Assembly (NCBI GenBank): GCA_026389335.1 | Contig: JAPLIB010000090.1 | Span: forward strand, 1 to 64,000 | DNA from: Cyanobacteriota bacterium | GTDB taxonomy: Bacteria; Cyanobacteriota; Cyanobacteriia; PCC-6307; Cyanobiaceae | Length of the DNA: 64,000 nt | Direction of reading: 5' to 3' | Shown: positions 1-9,494 of the stretch, in pieces | How positions within the stretch are numbered: position 1 is the first letter of the stretch | Layout: each line of letters opens with the position of its first letter | Notes under the pieces: model-generated | The model's input: the letters and a program-made list of their open reading frames with translations, nothing else | What the model was told of the DNA's origin: nothing | Databases searched by the model: none | Program-made: the position numbers and the translations under genes

Positions 1-81
1 GGTTTGGTGGTTGTGCTCCGAACAGGGTCACAGACCGGCCCACCCATTGCCACAACAGAGAACTGAGGGAGGCGAGCCGTC

Positions 82-102
82 AGCCCCGGCTACGCCGGGG
101 CT
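82..102. terminator. GC-rich hairpin, possible terminator
   Basis: A perfect 9-bp inverted repeat (AGCCCCGGC / GCCGGGGCT) closes a 3-base loop. It lies just inside an IS256-like terminal repeat, where the transcript of a transposase entering from the left would end. There is no T-run, so its role as a terminator is inferred. Confidence 0.35.
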
Positions 103-115
103 GCTCCTCCTGAGT

Positions 116-138
116 TACACCACTCCACGGGACGCTGC
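116..138 (+). repeat. IS256/Mutator-like right terminal repeat (copy 1)
   Basis: This 23-base stretch matches 4718-4740 at 21 positions (TACACCACTCCA, one mismatch, GGGAC, one mismatch, CTGC). From memory, the pattern TACACCACT...GGGAC resembles the outer ends of IS256-family elements. The second copy lies just downstream of a recognisable IS256-type transposase tail, which supports the reading. Its orientation puts the body of the element to the left, outside the window. Confidence 0.5.
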
Positions 139-321
139 TGGACTTCCAGAATCCGGTGCAATGAAAGCGTCTCGGGACCAGGGGTGGAGCAACTCGCAGC
201 GACCACGACGACGGGCAAGCGCAGGGCCAGCAGACCAACAAACAGACAGCAAGATAAAGATCGTGGAGGATTCCGGGCTCACTGGCCAAACTCAAGCCAA
301 CGTCACACACTTGGAGACCTG

Positions 322-3300
322 ATGACGAAACTGACCCTGGGCGTCTTCGGAGACGCTGGCAACTCCTTCTATAACGCCAGCTCGTTCTATTACAAGCCCG
401 GCTGGTATGAGCTGTACAACAGCGGTGGCACGGGACCGGTTCAAGCGGCCGTGGCCGCCATGGTGAGGAGCTGGGGGGTCAGCGAACTGATACAACTGGG
501 GGATACATCCTACAACGCCCAATCCAGCAGCCTGTTAGATTACAACATCGGCAAGCATTACAATGACTATATGCAGCCCTATGGCAACAAACCAAACGAA
601 TTTGCATATGCAGATCCCAATAGCATTTATAGCACCACAACCGGCGGCATCGTAGCTGAACCCGGAAAAATCCAGTGGCCCTATAATCTTTACAACTTTC
701 CCTACGGCTTCGCCAACCCAGCTAGCGGCGGTGCCGGCGGCAGCAGCGACGGCCTGAATCACTTCTGGGCCTTGCAGGGCAATCACGATTACGGCACCAC
801 CATCGGCAGCTACAACGATTATAACGTTAATCAAGTCGGTTTCAAAAACAAATACATCGGCCCCCCGGAAGGCCCCGATGCTTATGACTATCAAAACAAC
901 ATCAACATCACACCGCCTCCGCCTAATAACGACGATTTTAATAAGGACTATGTTGCCACCTCAAAGACTGGCAGCGCCCAGCAGCTGCTCGACTACCTAC
1001 CTTGGCTGCAAACAGGTGACGACGCCGCTCAACCGGGTTACCTCAAGCCGGGCCAGGTGAGGATCGGCAGCAACGATCCCAGGGGCTACGACGGGATTTA
1101 CTACAGCGTCGACCTGGGCGAAACAATCAGCGGCGGTATCCGACGCCCCCTGCTGCATGTGGTGATGCTGGACACACCGCGAATGATGACAGATGCCGGC
1201 TATTACGATTTTAACAACAAAGACAAGAAGGTCGAAGCTACAGACAGAGCGGCCCAGACTGGTGACACTTCGCTGAAGGCCAAGAACTACAACTTTGACC
1301 CTACGGATCCAAATCAGATCGCCCTGTTCCCAGACCCCAATGCCGCCCCCTCGGATCCATCGGCATCCTATGAAATGTTCAACTGGGTCAAGCAGGATCT
1401 GGCCCAGTCCAACGCTTTGTACAAAGTTGTCACAGGCCACCACACGGCCTATCACGGCGGCGCCGTTCCTGAAGACGCCAACTCCAACAACTTCAGCATG
1501 CCGTTCATGGTGAAGTTCCTGGCGGGCCTGAAGGATGAGAACGGCGATCCATTACTTGATGCCTACATGAACGGCCATAGCCATGCCTACAGCCGGGTGC
1601 TCGAAATGGAGCAGACCAGCGATGGCATCGGTCCCGGCATCCCAATACTGACGACCGGCAATGGCGGCAAGGACCAGGACCCGCTCAATCTGGTGTCTTA
1701 CGGCACCAATGTTCTGAAGCCCCAGAACTGGGACAACACCTTCACTTTCTCGTACACAGACAGCAACGGTCAGGTCATCAGCGGCACATCCGATAATGCC
1801 GCCATCAACGGACTGGATGAAGCCTATTTGGCCGCGTTTCCCCAGGCTGCCGCCCCCACCAGCGTCGGCAGCAGTGGCGCCTACCGCTACAACGACAACA
1901 ACATTCCCCAAGGCTTCCAACTAAGCGCCATCCCTGACAGCGCAAAGAAAGACCCGAAGCTGGTGGCCACCTACCAGAAGAATATAACAGTCGCTCCCGA
2001 GAACCAGAATCCACTGTCCAAAACAAAGGAATTCACAGTCACTATCCCCCAATACAACAGCATGCTGACTGGTGCAGCGGGGGCCAACAGTTCCGTCTCC
2101 GGGCTCTACGGGTATGGCTCAGGTGCCGCGTTCGTCGAGGTGGACGACGGCTACCTGTTCATGAACTACCGGACCGTAGTCCCTTTGGACCCGGCCATCA
2201 CTCTGATCGGCAAGCAACTAGGCCTAAGCGCGCAGCAGATGCAACGGGGTTCGCTGTTCTTTGAGCAATGGTCGCCAACCAACGCCAAGGTGGATAACCT
2301 GGCGCTATTCAGCTTCGATGTCATCATCGATAGCGCCCATCCGGATGGCTATCTTGATCATCTTCAATTAGTTCAATCGGGAAACGGCTATCTGGAGCAG
2401 AGCATCAGTAGCAGCGTCTATCAGGACAGCACGTACACGTTCGAGATCCAGGGCAACAACCCGACCACGCCCCTGCCCTCTGACCAGTCCGACCCGTCGC
2501 GGGCCGCGGTGGAGTTGACCTTCAATGCTGGGCAGCTGAAGGCTGTGCGCTTTGCCAAGGATGGCGATGGAAACGAACGCAAAGGAACCGGCTACAAGGA
2601 GCTCTCCAACTCAAACAATGGCAACAACTTCAACCAAAGCAGCACAAAATCGATGCTGGTCGGCATCAACGTCAACCTTGAGGCGCAATACACCTTCGCC
2701 GACCAAGCCGCCCATGGTAGTGATCTCTATCAGGACTGGTATCTGATGGCCGACACGGCCATCCACTCCAGGGCCAGCCAGCAGGGACCCTTCGGGGCCC
2801 TCAGCCTCGAGCTTCGGCCCAGCGCCCAGCGCGCCCGCGAGATCATCGCCAGCCAACCGCTGACCACCGGCTACAGCGGCTCAGGCGAGCAGGCGGCCTA
2901 CGCCACCCCCCAGCAGGGCACGGTCACAATCACAGATGCCCTCGGCACCATCGTGGGGGGCGGCACCAGCCAGGGCTTCAACAATGGCAATGTCAGCCTG
3001 AACCTCTCGAGGCTGGCAGCCCCAGGTTCGCTCCAATTGGAGTTTGACGGCGATCCGTATTCCTCCTATCAGGTCAACTACAGAGCAGCGGCAACTAAGC
3101 TTGCCATTGACTACCTCCCCTGGGAATCGGGGATCAGCGCCGGCCCGGAGCAGAGCCTCAGCTTCAGCACCGATGTCACGCTGAACGTCAGCCGCAGTGA
3201 CTCCCAGAGCGGAGCCATCAGCTTCGGGCTACGCAGCGCAACGGATCCGAGTGCGTTCTGGCTACTGCAAAGCGGCGACGCCGCCAGTGCTTCCGCCTTG

Positions 3301-4020
3301 AACGTCAACCGACTGTTCACCCCGTCGGGGGCGGACAGCTGGCTGGCCAGCGAGGGACAGCGCCAGGGCAGCACGTCTACGCAGTTCACATTCGCGGCCG
3401 GTACCTGGCTGCCGGTAGCAACCGACAGCAATGGTCAGTACCTCGCCTTGCAGTCGGTCTCCGTCGCCGGTAACGCTGTCCAGGTGGATTTCGAAGGCGG
3501 CTACCAGGCCCGCTACAGCACGCCCAGCACTGGGGCGGCAACGGCGACGCCGGAAAACCCATCCCTGGTCATGACGGTGCAGCGCCTCGGCTGCTACGCC
3601 AACGGCCTTGCCCTCTATGAGGCCGATCCTGTAACTGGGGCCATCATCGCCGCCGGCGGTGAAAGGTTGCTACCGGGAGACTCCGAATATCTCCAATCCG
3701 CGCTGGAGAATGCCACCAAGGCTGGTCTGTATTTTAGCCCCGAGCAGCTGCCGGAGTATCAGGCCGAAAAGGTCTTCCAGTCGCTACCGCTGATGACCAA
3801 CAGCAATTACGGTCTGCTGTTGGTGCGTCAAAACAATCGTGACGATCTGGCCAGCTCCTTTTCGCAGGCCAACGCAGGTGGCCAGGTGATCGTTCAGAGC
3901 TTTGCAGCACCTGGACGGGGCGTCTGCTTCGGCTTGGAAGATCTCAAGCCCGACGGCACGGACTATGACTTCAACGATCTGAACGTCACCCTCAGCAGCT
4001 CTCAGTTCTCGCTGGGCTGA
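322..4020 (+). CDS. large calcineurin-like metallophosphoesterase with DUF4114-like C-terminus
   Basis: This 1232-residue protein has an N-terminal purple-acid-phosphatase-like metallophosphoesterase domain (about residues 1-480). The metal-binding blocks appear in order: FGDAGN (D11), LGDTSYN (D61), GNHD (G153-D156), GHH (372-374) and GHSH (418-421). A long beta-rich region follows, and the last ~40 residues contain FGLED...DYDFNDLNV, typical of DUF4114-like secreted cyanobacterial proteins. An extracellular phosphomonoesterase or phosphodiesterase for phosphate scavenging is plausible but inferred. No classical signal peptide is visible. ATG 322 is preferred over GTG 184 because GGAG sits 5 bases upstream and homology begins at once. 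Base composition is visibly lower in GC than neighbouring genes, and IS-like repeats flank the gene, suggesting transfer. Confidence 0.85.
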   Translation: MTKLTLGVFGDAGNSFYNASSFYYKPGWYELYNSGGTGPVQAAVAAMVRSWGVSELIQLGDTSYNAQSSSLLDYNIGKHYNDYMQPYGNKPNEFAYADPNSIYSTTTGGIVAEPGKIQWPYNLYNFPYGFANPASGGAGGSSDGLNHFWALQGNHDYGTTIGSYNDYNVNQVGFKNKYIGPPEGPDAYDYQNNINITPPPPNNDDFNKDYVATSKTGSAQQLLDYLPWLQTGDDAAQPGYLKPGQVRIGSNDPRGYDGIYYSVDLGETISGGIRRPLLHVVMLDTPRMMTDAGYYDFNNKDKKVEATDRAAQTGDTSLKAKNYNFDPTDPNQIALFPDPNAAPSDPSASYEMFNWVKQDLAQSNALYKVVTGHHTAYHGGAVPEDANSNNFSMPFMVKFLAGLKDENGDPLLDAYMNGHSHAYSRVLEMEQTSDGIGPGIPILTTGNGGKDQDPLNLVSYGTNVLKPQNWDNTFTFSYTDSNGQVISGTSDNAAINGLDEAYLAAFPQAAAPTSVGSSGAYRYNDNNIPQGFQLSAIPDSAKKDPKLVATYQKNITVAPENQNPLSKTKEFTVTIPQYNSMLTGAAGANSSVSGLYGYGSGAAFVEVDDGYLFMNYRTVVPLDPAITLIGKQLGLSAQQMQRGSLFFEQWSPTNAKVDNLALFSFDVIIDSAHPDGYLDHLQLVQSGNGYLEQSISSSVYQDSTYTFEIQGNNPTTPLPSDQSDPSRAAVELTFNAGQLKAVRFAKDGDGNERKGTGYKELSNSNNGNNFNQSSTKSMLVGINVNLEAQYTFADQAAHGSDLYQDWYLMADTAIHSRASQQGPFGALSLELRPSAQRAREIIASQPLTTGYSGSGEQAAYATPQQGTVTITDALGTIVGGGTSQGFNNGNVSLNLSRLAAPGSLQLEFDGDPYSSYQVNYRAAATKLAIDYLPWESGISAGPEQSLSFSTDVTLNVSRSDSQSGAISFGLRSATDPSAFWLLQSGDAASASALNVNRLFTPSGADSWLASEGQRQGSTSTQFTFAAGTWLPVATDSNGQYLALQSVSVAGNAVQVDFEGGYQARYSTPSTGAATATPENPSLVMTVQRLGCYANGLALYEADPVTGAIIAAGGERLLPGDSEYLQSALENATKAGLYFSPEQLPEYQAEKVFQSLPLMTNSNYGLLLVRQNNRDDLASSFSQANAGGQVIVQSFAAPGRGVCFGLEDLKPDGTDYDFNDLNVTLSSSQFSLG

Positions 4021-4492
4021 AGCGGCAGTTCCGCCAAGGTGACCGGACCCGTTCTACCCAGGGCCGGTCCGCCCAGCGCCGCGGTTTCCCGGGCCGCCAC
4101 TGAGAACAATCACACGGGAATTGATCTAGCAGGCTGGAGCTGCTCTCAAAATTGCGGTGGCGATTGTCTGCGCCACGGCATTTTCCAGAGCTTTGCCAAG
4201 GACGTCAAAATTCGCGCGAGTCCAATCAGACTTGGAGGCTGCAAGGGAGGACTGGCAACGGATAGGGCGTTGCAGTCCCGCGCAAGTGCGGCTGCCACTG
4301 ACCCGAAGGTTAATCGACTTCGTGCAACGGCAATAGCAAACCAAGGGTGAAATTCATAAATGCCAAACAGGTGGAGCGACTCCTATCAAATAGAAGTCGC
4401 TCAATAGCGAGATAAACCGTTCAAAGGCCTCGCATCGTGCCATTCCCCAGCTGGCAAAGTGTGGCTTAAAAAAGAGATTAAATGCCGTACTC

Positions 4493-4681
4493 ATGCTGTC
4501 GGCATCTCCCCCCAACGAAGCCGCGATCATCCGCCTGGTGGGAGCCCTGCTACTCGAGCAGCAGGAGGAGTGGTAGCTGGAGGGCCGCCGAGTCTTCTCT
4601 AAACTGTCGATAGCTAAGCTGGAAAGCAGCAACGATCCGGTCCAGGATCAACTCACAGCTGCACTTACTGCAGCTGCCTGA
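4493..4681 (+). pseudogene. IS256/Mutator-family transposase C-terminal remnant
   Basis: In frame from 4493 the translation contains NEAAIIRLVGALLLEQQEEW, then an in-frame TAG (4574-4576), then LEGRRVFS and a short tail ending at TGA 4679-4681. The pattern N-E-A-x-I-R-L-V-G-A-x-L-x-E-Q-x-x-E-W followed by GRR is characteristic of the C-terminus of IS256-type transposases. The DDE catalytic part (~350 residues) is absent and the nonsense codon is internal, so the element is dead. A terminal repeat follows 36 bases downstream, as expected for the right end of such an element. Confidence 0.6.
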
Positions 4682-4717
4682 CGACTAGATTCAGATTAGG
4701 TCACAGGTTTCGGGATC

Positions 4718-4740
4718 TACACCACTCCATGGGACTCTGC
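4718..4740 (+). repeat. IS256/Mutator-like right terminal repeat (copy 2)
   Basis: It is 21/23 identical to 116-138 in the same orientation and lies just after the transposase remnant. No matching inverted left end was found between 4021 and 4493, so this element has lost its left part. Confidence 0.5.
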
Positions 4741-5533
4741 CACCCAAAAGGTAGAAATTATCAATCTAAACTAATCAAAAGGTAGTTAAATGACGGACTG
4801 TCACAAGCCCTCAATTTAATCATAAGGAATAGTCGCATCTTGCGCAGGTGGCTAATATCTTTTGCTTAGGTAATAGCAGTAACTCATTGCGATACCCTGG
4901 TCAAGCCCAGGAGCGTTACAGGCTTTGGCATGAGCATTGGCTGGAATGACAACGGAAACCACGTCAACCCAGAGGGAATCGCGCCAGGTCAACGAGTCGC
5001 AGAGATCAGGATGAACGGATGGCTTTAACAATGTATTGCTATCGATTAAGACTGTGCCACAACATCCCCATCAGACTGAAAGTCTCTTTTTCAGATCGTC
5101 CCTAAGCGAAGCTCTTGGACTGTGCGTGTGCGCTGTGCTCAGCCCTCTCGACGTCGCATCATCGGAACTCAAAGCCTGATGCCTGTGGAATGGAGTGGCA
5201 GCGGTATCCGAGCAGATCGCTTCTGCTATTAACCTCCACGACATCTATTACCATTTCGCCAAAGTAAAGTCTCAATCGACATCTTGGAACTGTGATTCGC
5301 CACCGGATCGCATCACTGTGGCCTAGTTCAACCCCATGCTGTCCAGCACTAGACTCTACCCACCGCCCTTCAACCGGTGCAGGTGTTGCAGCAGGTCTTC
5401 AATGCCTGTGATCCTGGGTCTTCACCGCAGCGCCCACTAGCGCCATGCAACAACGCCGCCAAAGCCCACTGCACGGCTGCAGCCTTGACCTGATGCACGC
5501 CAGCACAGACGTTCAGAAGCTGACCAAGCCAGC

Positions 5534-6432
5534 ATGTTGAGCCCCGACAAACTGGCCGCCCCGGACCTGAGCCTCTGGCTGCGCTCCGGCGAGGAGGCGG
5601 CCCAGAGACTGGCCATCAGCCAGCCCACCGTCAGCCGCCGGGTGCGGCAGAGCCTGGAGCTGTTCGAGCTGAAATTGCTCAAACGGGAGCAGGAATGGGA
5701 GCTGCGGGGTTCGCCCACCAAGCTCCAGCTACTGGCCATGGAGCGGCATGTGCACCAGACGTCCCGCTGGCTGGACCAGGGAGCCCTGCGGATTGAAGGC
5801 ACCTACTGGAGTGGTCCACTGCTGCTCCGGCCGGAACCGCCAGGCTGGCCGGGGGCCGCCATGACATCGTCGGCCTACAGCGGCCGCTGCAATGGCTGCA
5901 GGATCGCGTTATCGATGCCTGGCTGGCCGGCGGCCCCGACTGGCGGCAAGACGACGACCCCGAGTTCAGCGTGATCCGGCTCTGCACCATGCCCGTCCAC
6001 GCCGTCGTGGTCCCGGAGCACCCCCTGGTGGCTGCGCTCGACCAGGGGCAGACCTTGGACTGGGACGATGTCGCCGCCTTCCCGAGCCTGGCCCTGCCGC
6101 CCGGTTCCTACCCCAGGGTGGAGGCGAGCCTGCGGCGCCTCGGGCTGTGGAGCAGCCTCAAGCGCATGAACCGCTACCGCCGCGATCGCTGGGAGGGCAA
6201 GAGCGAACAGGAGCTGATGGTGGGCTACGCCACTGTGGTCAGTGAGCAGGTGGCCGGTCGGCTGGTACGGCTGCCGCTCCGGTTGCCGCTGGCCAGCGGC
6301 GAGGCGCTGGTGCTGCGGCGTGACTGGGGCGAGCACCCCAGAGCCTTGGCTCTGGCGGCCGAGTTGCACCAACGGCTGGAACCCTGGGCGGCCCGCCATC
6401 CGGAGCTGCAGTTGACGCCTTTGCCCCTGTGA
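5534..6432 (+). pseudogene. LysR-type transcriptional regulator, frameshifted
   Basis: Two frames together make one LysR-like protein of about 299 residues. The first frame (from ATG 5534) encodes the helix-turn-helix (AAQRLAISQPTVSRRV). The second, open from about 5850 to the stop at 6430-6432, encodes the effector-binding half (RHDIVGLQRPLQWLQ ... VPEHPLVAAL ... SEQVAGRLVRLPL). The switch falls at a GGGGG run (5851-5855), needing a one-base change. It is either a real disruption or a homopolymer error. The end overlaps the ATG of the helicase gene (TGATG), so the two were probably co-transcribed. Targets are unknown. Confidence 0.7.
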
Positions 6433-9302
6433 TGGTGCGGCAGCTGGCCCCGATCGAAGCCTGGTTCGCCCACCAGGGCTGGCGGCCGATGCCTTTTCAG
6501 CGCCAGTGCTGGCAGGCCTATCTGCGGGGTGAAAGCGGCCTGATCCAGGTGCCCACCGGCTCGGGAAAAACCTACGCCGCCGTGATGGGACCAATCGCCG
6601 AGATGCTGGCTGAACGGGGCCCCACGCCCCAACCGCAGGCCGTACAGGCCCAGGCGCCACCACCAGGCCAGACGCAGTCAGGCAAAACGCCGCCGGCCAA
6701 CACCAGCCTCGGCCTGCGCTTGCTGGTGTTGACGCCCCTGCGCGCCCTGAGCCGCGATCTGCAGCTGGCGATCGAGGCCCCAATCAGCGCCATGGGCTGG
6801 CCGTTGCGGGTGGGTCTGCGCAACGGCGACACCAGCAGCTCCGTGCGCAGCAAGCAGCTGCGCCAACCGCCTGAAATCCTGATCACCACGCCTGAATCCC
6901 TCTGTCTGCTGCTGGCCAACCCGGCGGCCCCCAGCTTGTTCGCCGGCCTGGAAGCGGTGGTGCTCGATGAATGGCATGAACTGATGGGCAGCAAGCGCGG
7001 CAGCCAGTGCGAGCTGGCCCTGGGTTGGCTGCGGCGGCTGCGGCCCGAGCTGCGCACCTGGGCGATCAGCGCCACGATCGGCAATCTTCAGGAGGCGGCC
7101 CAGGCCGCTATCGGTGTCAGCCGCTGGCAACCAGACCCAGGGCCGCCACAGGAGTCCCGGCACTGCGCCGATGGGTTTCAGAACCACCGCCACCCCGGCC
7201 ACTGGGCGGCCAGCGCGCCCGCCACGATCATCACGGCCCGCCTCCAGCGCCGCACCACGATCCGCAGCCTGCTGCCCGAGAGCATCGACGGCTTTCCCTG
7301 GGCGGGCCATCTGGGCTTGCGCATGCACGAGGAGCTGGTGGCGCAGCTGCGGCCCGAGGTTTCCACCCTGCTGTTCACCAACACCCGCAACCAGGCCGAA
7401 CGCTGGCATCAGTGCCTGCGCTACGCCGCTCCCGAAATGGAGGATTCCCTGGCCCTGCACCACAGTTCGATTGAACGCAGCCGGCGCGAGGCGATCGAAG
7501 CGGCGGTGAAGGCGGGCGAGATCCGCTGGGTGGTCTGCACCAGCTCCCTGGATCTGGGGGTGGATTTCCAGCCGGTGGAGACGGTAGTGCAGATCGGTTC
7601 CGCCAAAAACCTGGCCCGCCTGCTGCAGCGCGCCGGCCGCTCCGCCCATTGCCCCGGCGGCACCTCCCAGGTGCTGTTCATGCCCACCCATGCGTTGGAG
7701 CTGCTGGAGGTGTCGGCGATCCGGCGGGGGTTGGCGGCCGGCCTGGTGGAACACCGCTCGCCGCCGGTCCAGCCGCTCGATGTGCTGCTGCAGCACTTGG
7801 TAACCCTGGCCTGCGGCCCTGGCTTCGATCCCGAGCTGGAACTGGACAGCGTGCGCAGCTGCTGGAGCTATCGCCAGCTCGATGCGGAAACCTGGGATTG
7901 GTGCCTGCGTTTTCTGGAACAGGGCGGCGACTGCCTCGGCGCCTATCCCCGCTACCGCAAGCTCGAGCGGGAGCCGCTCCCGGCAGGAGGCGCCAACGGG
8001 GACAGCAGCGCCAGCGGGGTACGGGGCAGCGGCTTCTGCTATCGGGTCACGGCGCCGGCCCTGGCCCGGCTGCACCGCCTCAACATCGGCACGATCACCG
8101 CCGATCGGGCCGTCACGGTGCGCGTTGTGCGCGGTGCCGTGCTGGGTCACGTGGAGGAAGCCTTCATCTCGCGATTGCGGCCGGGCGATGTCTTTTTCTT
8201 CGCCGGCCGCCAGCTGGAATTCGTGCGGCTGCGGGAGATGACCGCCCAGGTGAAGGCCAGCAGCCGCAAGAGCAGCACGGTGCCCGCCTGGTCCGGAGGC
8301 CAGCTGGCCATTTCCGATCTACTCAGCCAACACCTGCGCCAGGAGGTGGATCGCTGCTCCCAGGCCCTGGCCGCCTTCACCACCACAGCCAACGTCGCAG
8401 TCACTGCCAAAGCCAAAGCCAAAGGCAACGCCAGCGCCAGCGCCAGCAATCCCTCGCACGGGTACAGCTCAGCTGATCTGACCGACCCCGAGCGGCCCAA
8501 GCCCAGGCCGGACAGCACCAAGCTGGCGGGTGCCACGCCGGCGTTTCACGCGCAGGCGTGCCCCACGCTGGACAGCCCGGAATTGCGGGCCTTGGAACCG
8601 CTGTTGCGGCGTCAGGCCGATCTCTCCTGCCTGCCCCGGCTGCACCAGCTGCTGATCGAGGTGTGTCCCAGCCGCGAGGGCAGCCATCTCTACGCCTATC
8701 CCTTCGAGGGCCGCTTCGTGCACGAAGGTCTGGGCTTTCTCTGGGCCTGGCGGTTGGCGCGGCACCAGGCCGGCACGATCACCGTGTCGGTGAACGACTA
8801 CGGCTTCGAGCTGCTGGCCCCCAGGGGCTATCCGTTCGAGGCCCTGGTGGCTGAACACGCTGACGCCTTGCTCCGCGACGCCGATCTGGACACGGACCTG
8901 GAGCAGGCGATCAATCTTTCGGAGCTCTGCCGCCGCCGCTTTCGCGCCATTGCCCAGGTGAGTGGGCTGGTGCTGAACGGCTATCCGGGCCAGGCTCGCT
9001 CCGGCGGCCAGCTGCAGATCAGCGCCGCCCTGCTCTACGACGTCTTCCTGCAGCATGAACCAGGCAATCTGCTGCTGGCCCAGGCACGCCGGGAGGTGCT
9101 CGACGAGCAGCTGGAGCGCCAGCGGCTGCAGGCGGCCCTGGCCCGGCTGCAGCAGTGCGAGTTGCTGCTGCAACGCACTGCCCGACCCGGCCCCCTGGCC
9201 TTTCCGCTGCTGGCCGAACGCCTCAACAATCGGCTCAGCAACGAATCGCTGCTGGAACGTCTGACCCGTCTACGGGCCGAGGCGGAGCGGCTGGAACGGT
9301 GA
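6432..9302 (+). CDS. lhr: Lhr-type DEXH-box helicase (ligase-associated DNA damage response family)
   Basis: This is a 956-residue superfamily 2 helicase of the Lhr-core type. It shows motif I VPTGSGKT (40-47), TPLRALSRD (Ia), TTPESL, motif II DEWH (179-182) followed by ELMGSKRG, motif III SATIGN, and motif VI QRAGRSAH near residue 400. DEWHEL.GSKRG is diagnostic of the Lhr branch rather than ordinary DEAD proteins. The family translocates on single-stranded DNA and is linked to DNA repair, usually with the nuclease PdeM, which lies 3.8 kb downstream here. The C-terminal half is split by an Ala/Lys/Ser-rich linker (about 655-680). The ATG overlaps the preceding stop; GTG 6429 is an alternative start. 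Confidence 0.85.
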   Translation: MVRQLAPIEAWFAHQGWRPMPFQRQCWQAYLRGESGLIQVPTGSGKTYAAVMGPIAEMLAERGPTPQPQAVQAQAPPPGQTQSGKTPPANTSLGLRLLVLTPLRALSRDLQLAIEAPISAMGWPLRVGLRNGDTSSSVRSKQLRQPPEILITTPESLCLLLANPAAPSLFAGLEAVVLDEWHELMGSKRGSQCELALGWLRRLRPELRTWAISATIGNLQEAAQAAIGVSRWQPDPGPPQESRHCADGFQNHRHPGHWAASAPATIITARLQRRTTIRSLLPESIDGFPWAGHLGLRMHEELVAQLRPEVSTLLFTNTRNQAERWHQCLRYAAPEMEDSLALHHSSIERSRREAIEAAVKAGEIRWVVCTSSLDLGVDFQPVETVVQIGSAKNLARLLQRAGRSAHCPGGTSQVLFMPTHALELLEVSAIRRGLAAGLVEHRSPPVQPLDVLLQHLVTLACGPGFDPELELDSVRSCWSYRQLDAETWDWCLRFLEQGGDCLGAYPRYRKLEREPLPAGGANGDSSASGVRGSGFCYRVTAPALARLHRLNIGTITADRAVTVRVVRGAVLGHVEEAFISRLRPGDVFFFAGRQLEFVRLREMTAQVKASSRKSSTVPAWSGGQLAISDLLSQHLRQEVDRCSQALAAFTTTANVAVTAKAKAKGNASASASNPSHGYSSADLTDPERPKPRPDSTKLAGATPAFHAQACPTLDSPELRALEPLLRRQADLSCLPRLHQLLIEVCPSREGSHLYAYPFEGRFVHEGLGFLWAWRLARHQAGTITVSVNDYGFELLAPRGYPFEALVAEHADALLRDADLDTDLEQAINLSELCRRRFRAIAQVSGLVLNGYPGQARSGGQLQISAALLYDVFLQHEPGNLLLAQARREVLDEQLERQRLQAALARLQQCELLLQRTARPGPLAFPLLAERLNNRLSNESLLERLTRLRAEAERLER

Positions 9303-9385
9303 GCCAGTCCGAACCCCAGCCAGCTTTTGGTCAGGGTGGCTGGAAGGGCAACTGGCAGGCCCATTAGCAGCTGCAGCTCGGACGA

Positions 9386-9469
9386 TCAGGAGGCTTTCTC
9401 GAGCCGGCGCACGATCGTCACCATCAGCACCATCGAAACAGCGAGGGCGATCAACAGGGCAATGGTCAT
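9386..9469 (-). CDS. possible 27-residue single-span membrane protein
   Basis: On the minus strand an ATG at 9469 sits 5 bases after a strong GGAGG and opens a 27-codon frame. It encodes about 19 hydrophobic residues (MTIALLIALAVSMVLMV...) followed by a basic end (RRLEKAS). Size and shape resemble the tiny photosystem and cytochrome b6f subunits of cyanobacteria, but I cannot match it to a named one. It lies in a 190-base gap between the helicase and the cyclotransferase-like gene, on the strand opposite both. Calling it a gene is inference from ribosome binding site and composition. Confidence 0.4.
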   Translation of the reverse strand: MTIALLIALAVSMVLMVTIVRRLEKAS

Positions 9470-9494
9470 CACAGGGCCTCCACAGGACGGGATT

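Larger units (their letters stand above)
4021..5533. other. 1.5 kb gene-poor region with IS debris
   Basis: No intact gene is convincing here. The stretch holds a decayed IS256-type transposase tail (4493-4681) and its terminal repeat (4718-4740). After that comes AT-richer sequence (about 4740-5330) unlike the surrounding chromosome. A short open frame (ATG 4930 to stop 5026-5028, 32 codons, continuing open upstream to 4870) follows an AGGAG at 4908, but I recognise nothing in it. The other open frames look random. Confidence 0.6.

Noticed and set aside
4039-4350. 103-codon plus-strand frame
   Set aside because: No recognisable domain, no ribosome binding site, and an equally long frame on the opposite strand.
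4354-4632. 92-codon minus-strand frame
   Set aside because: It is the shadow of the IS256-type transposase remnant, which reads sensibly on the plus strand.
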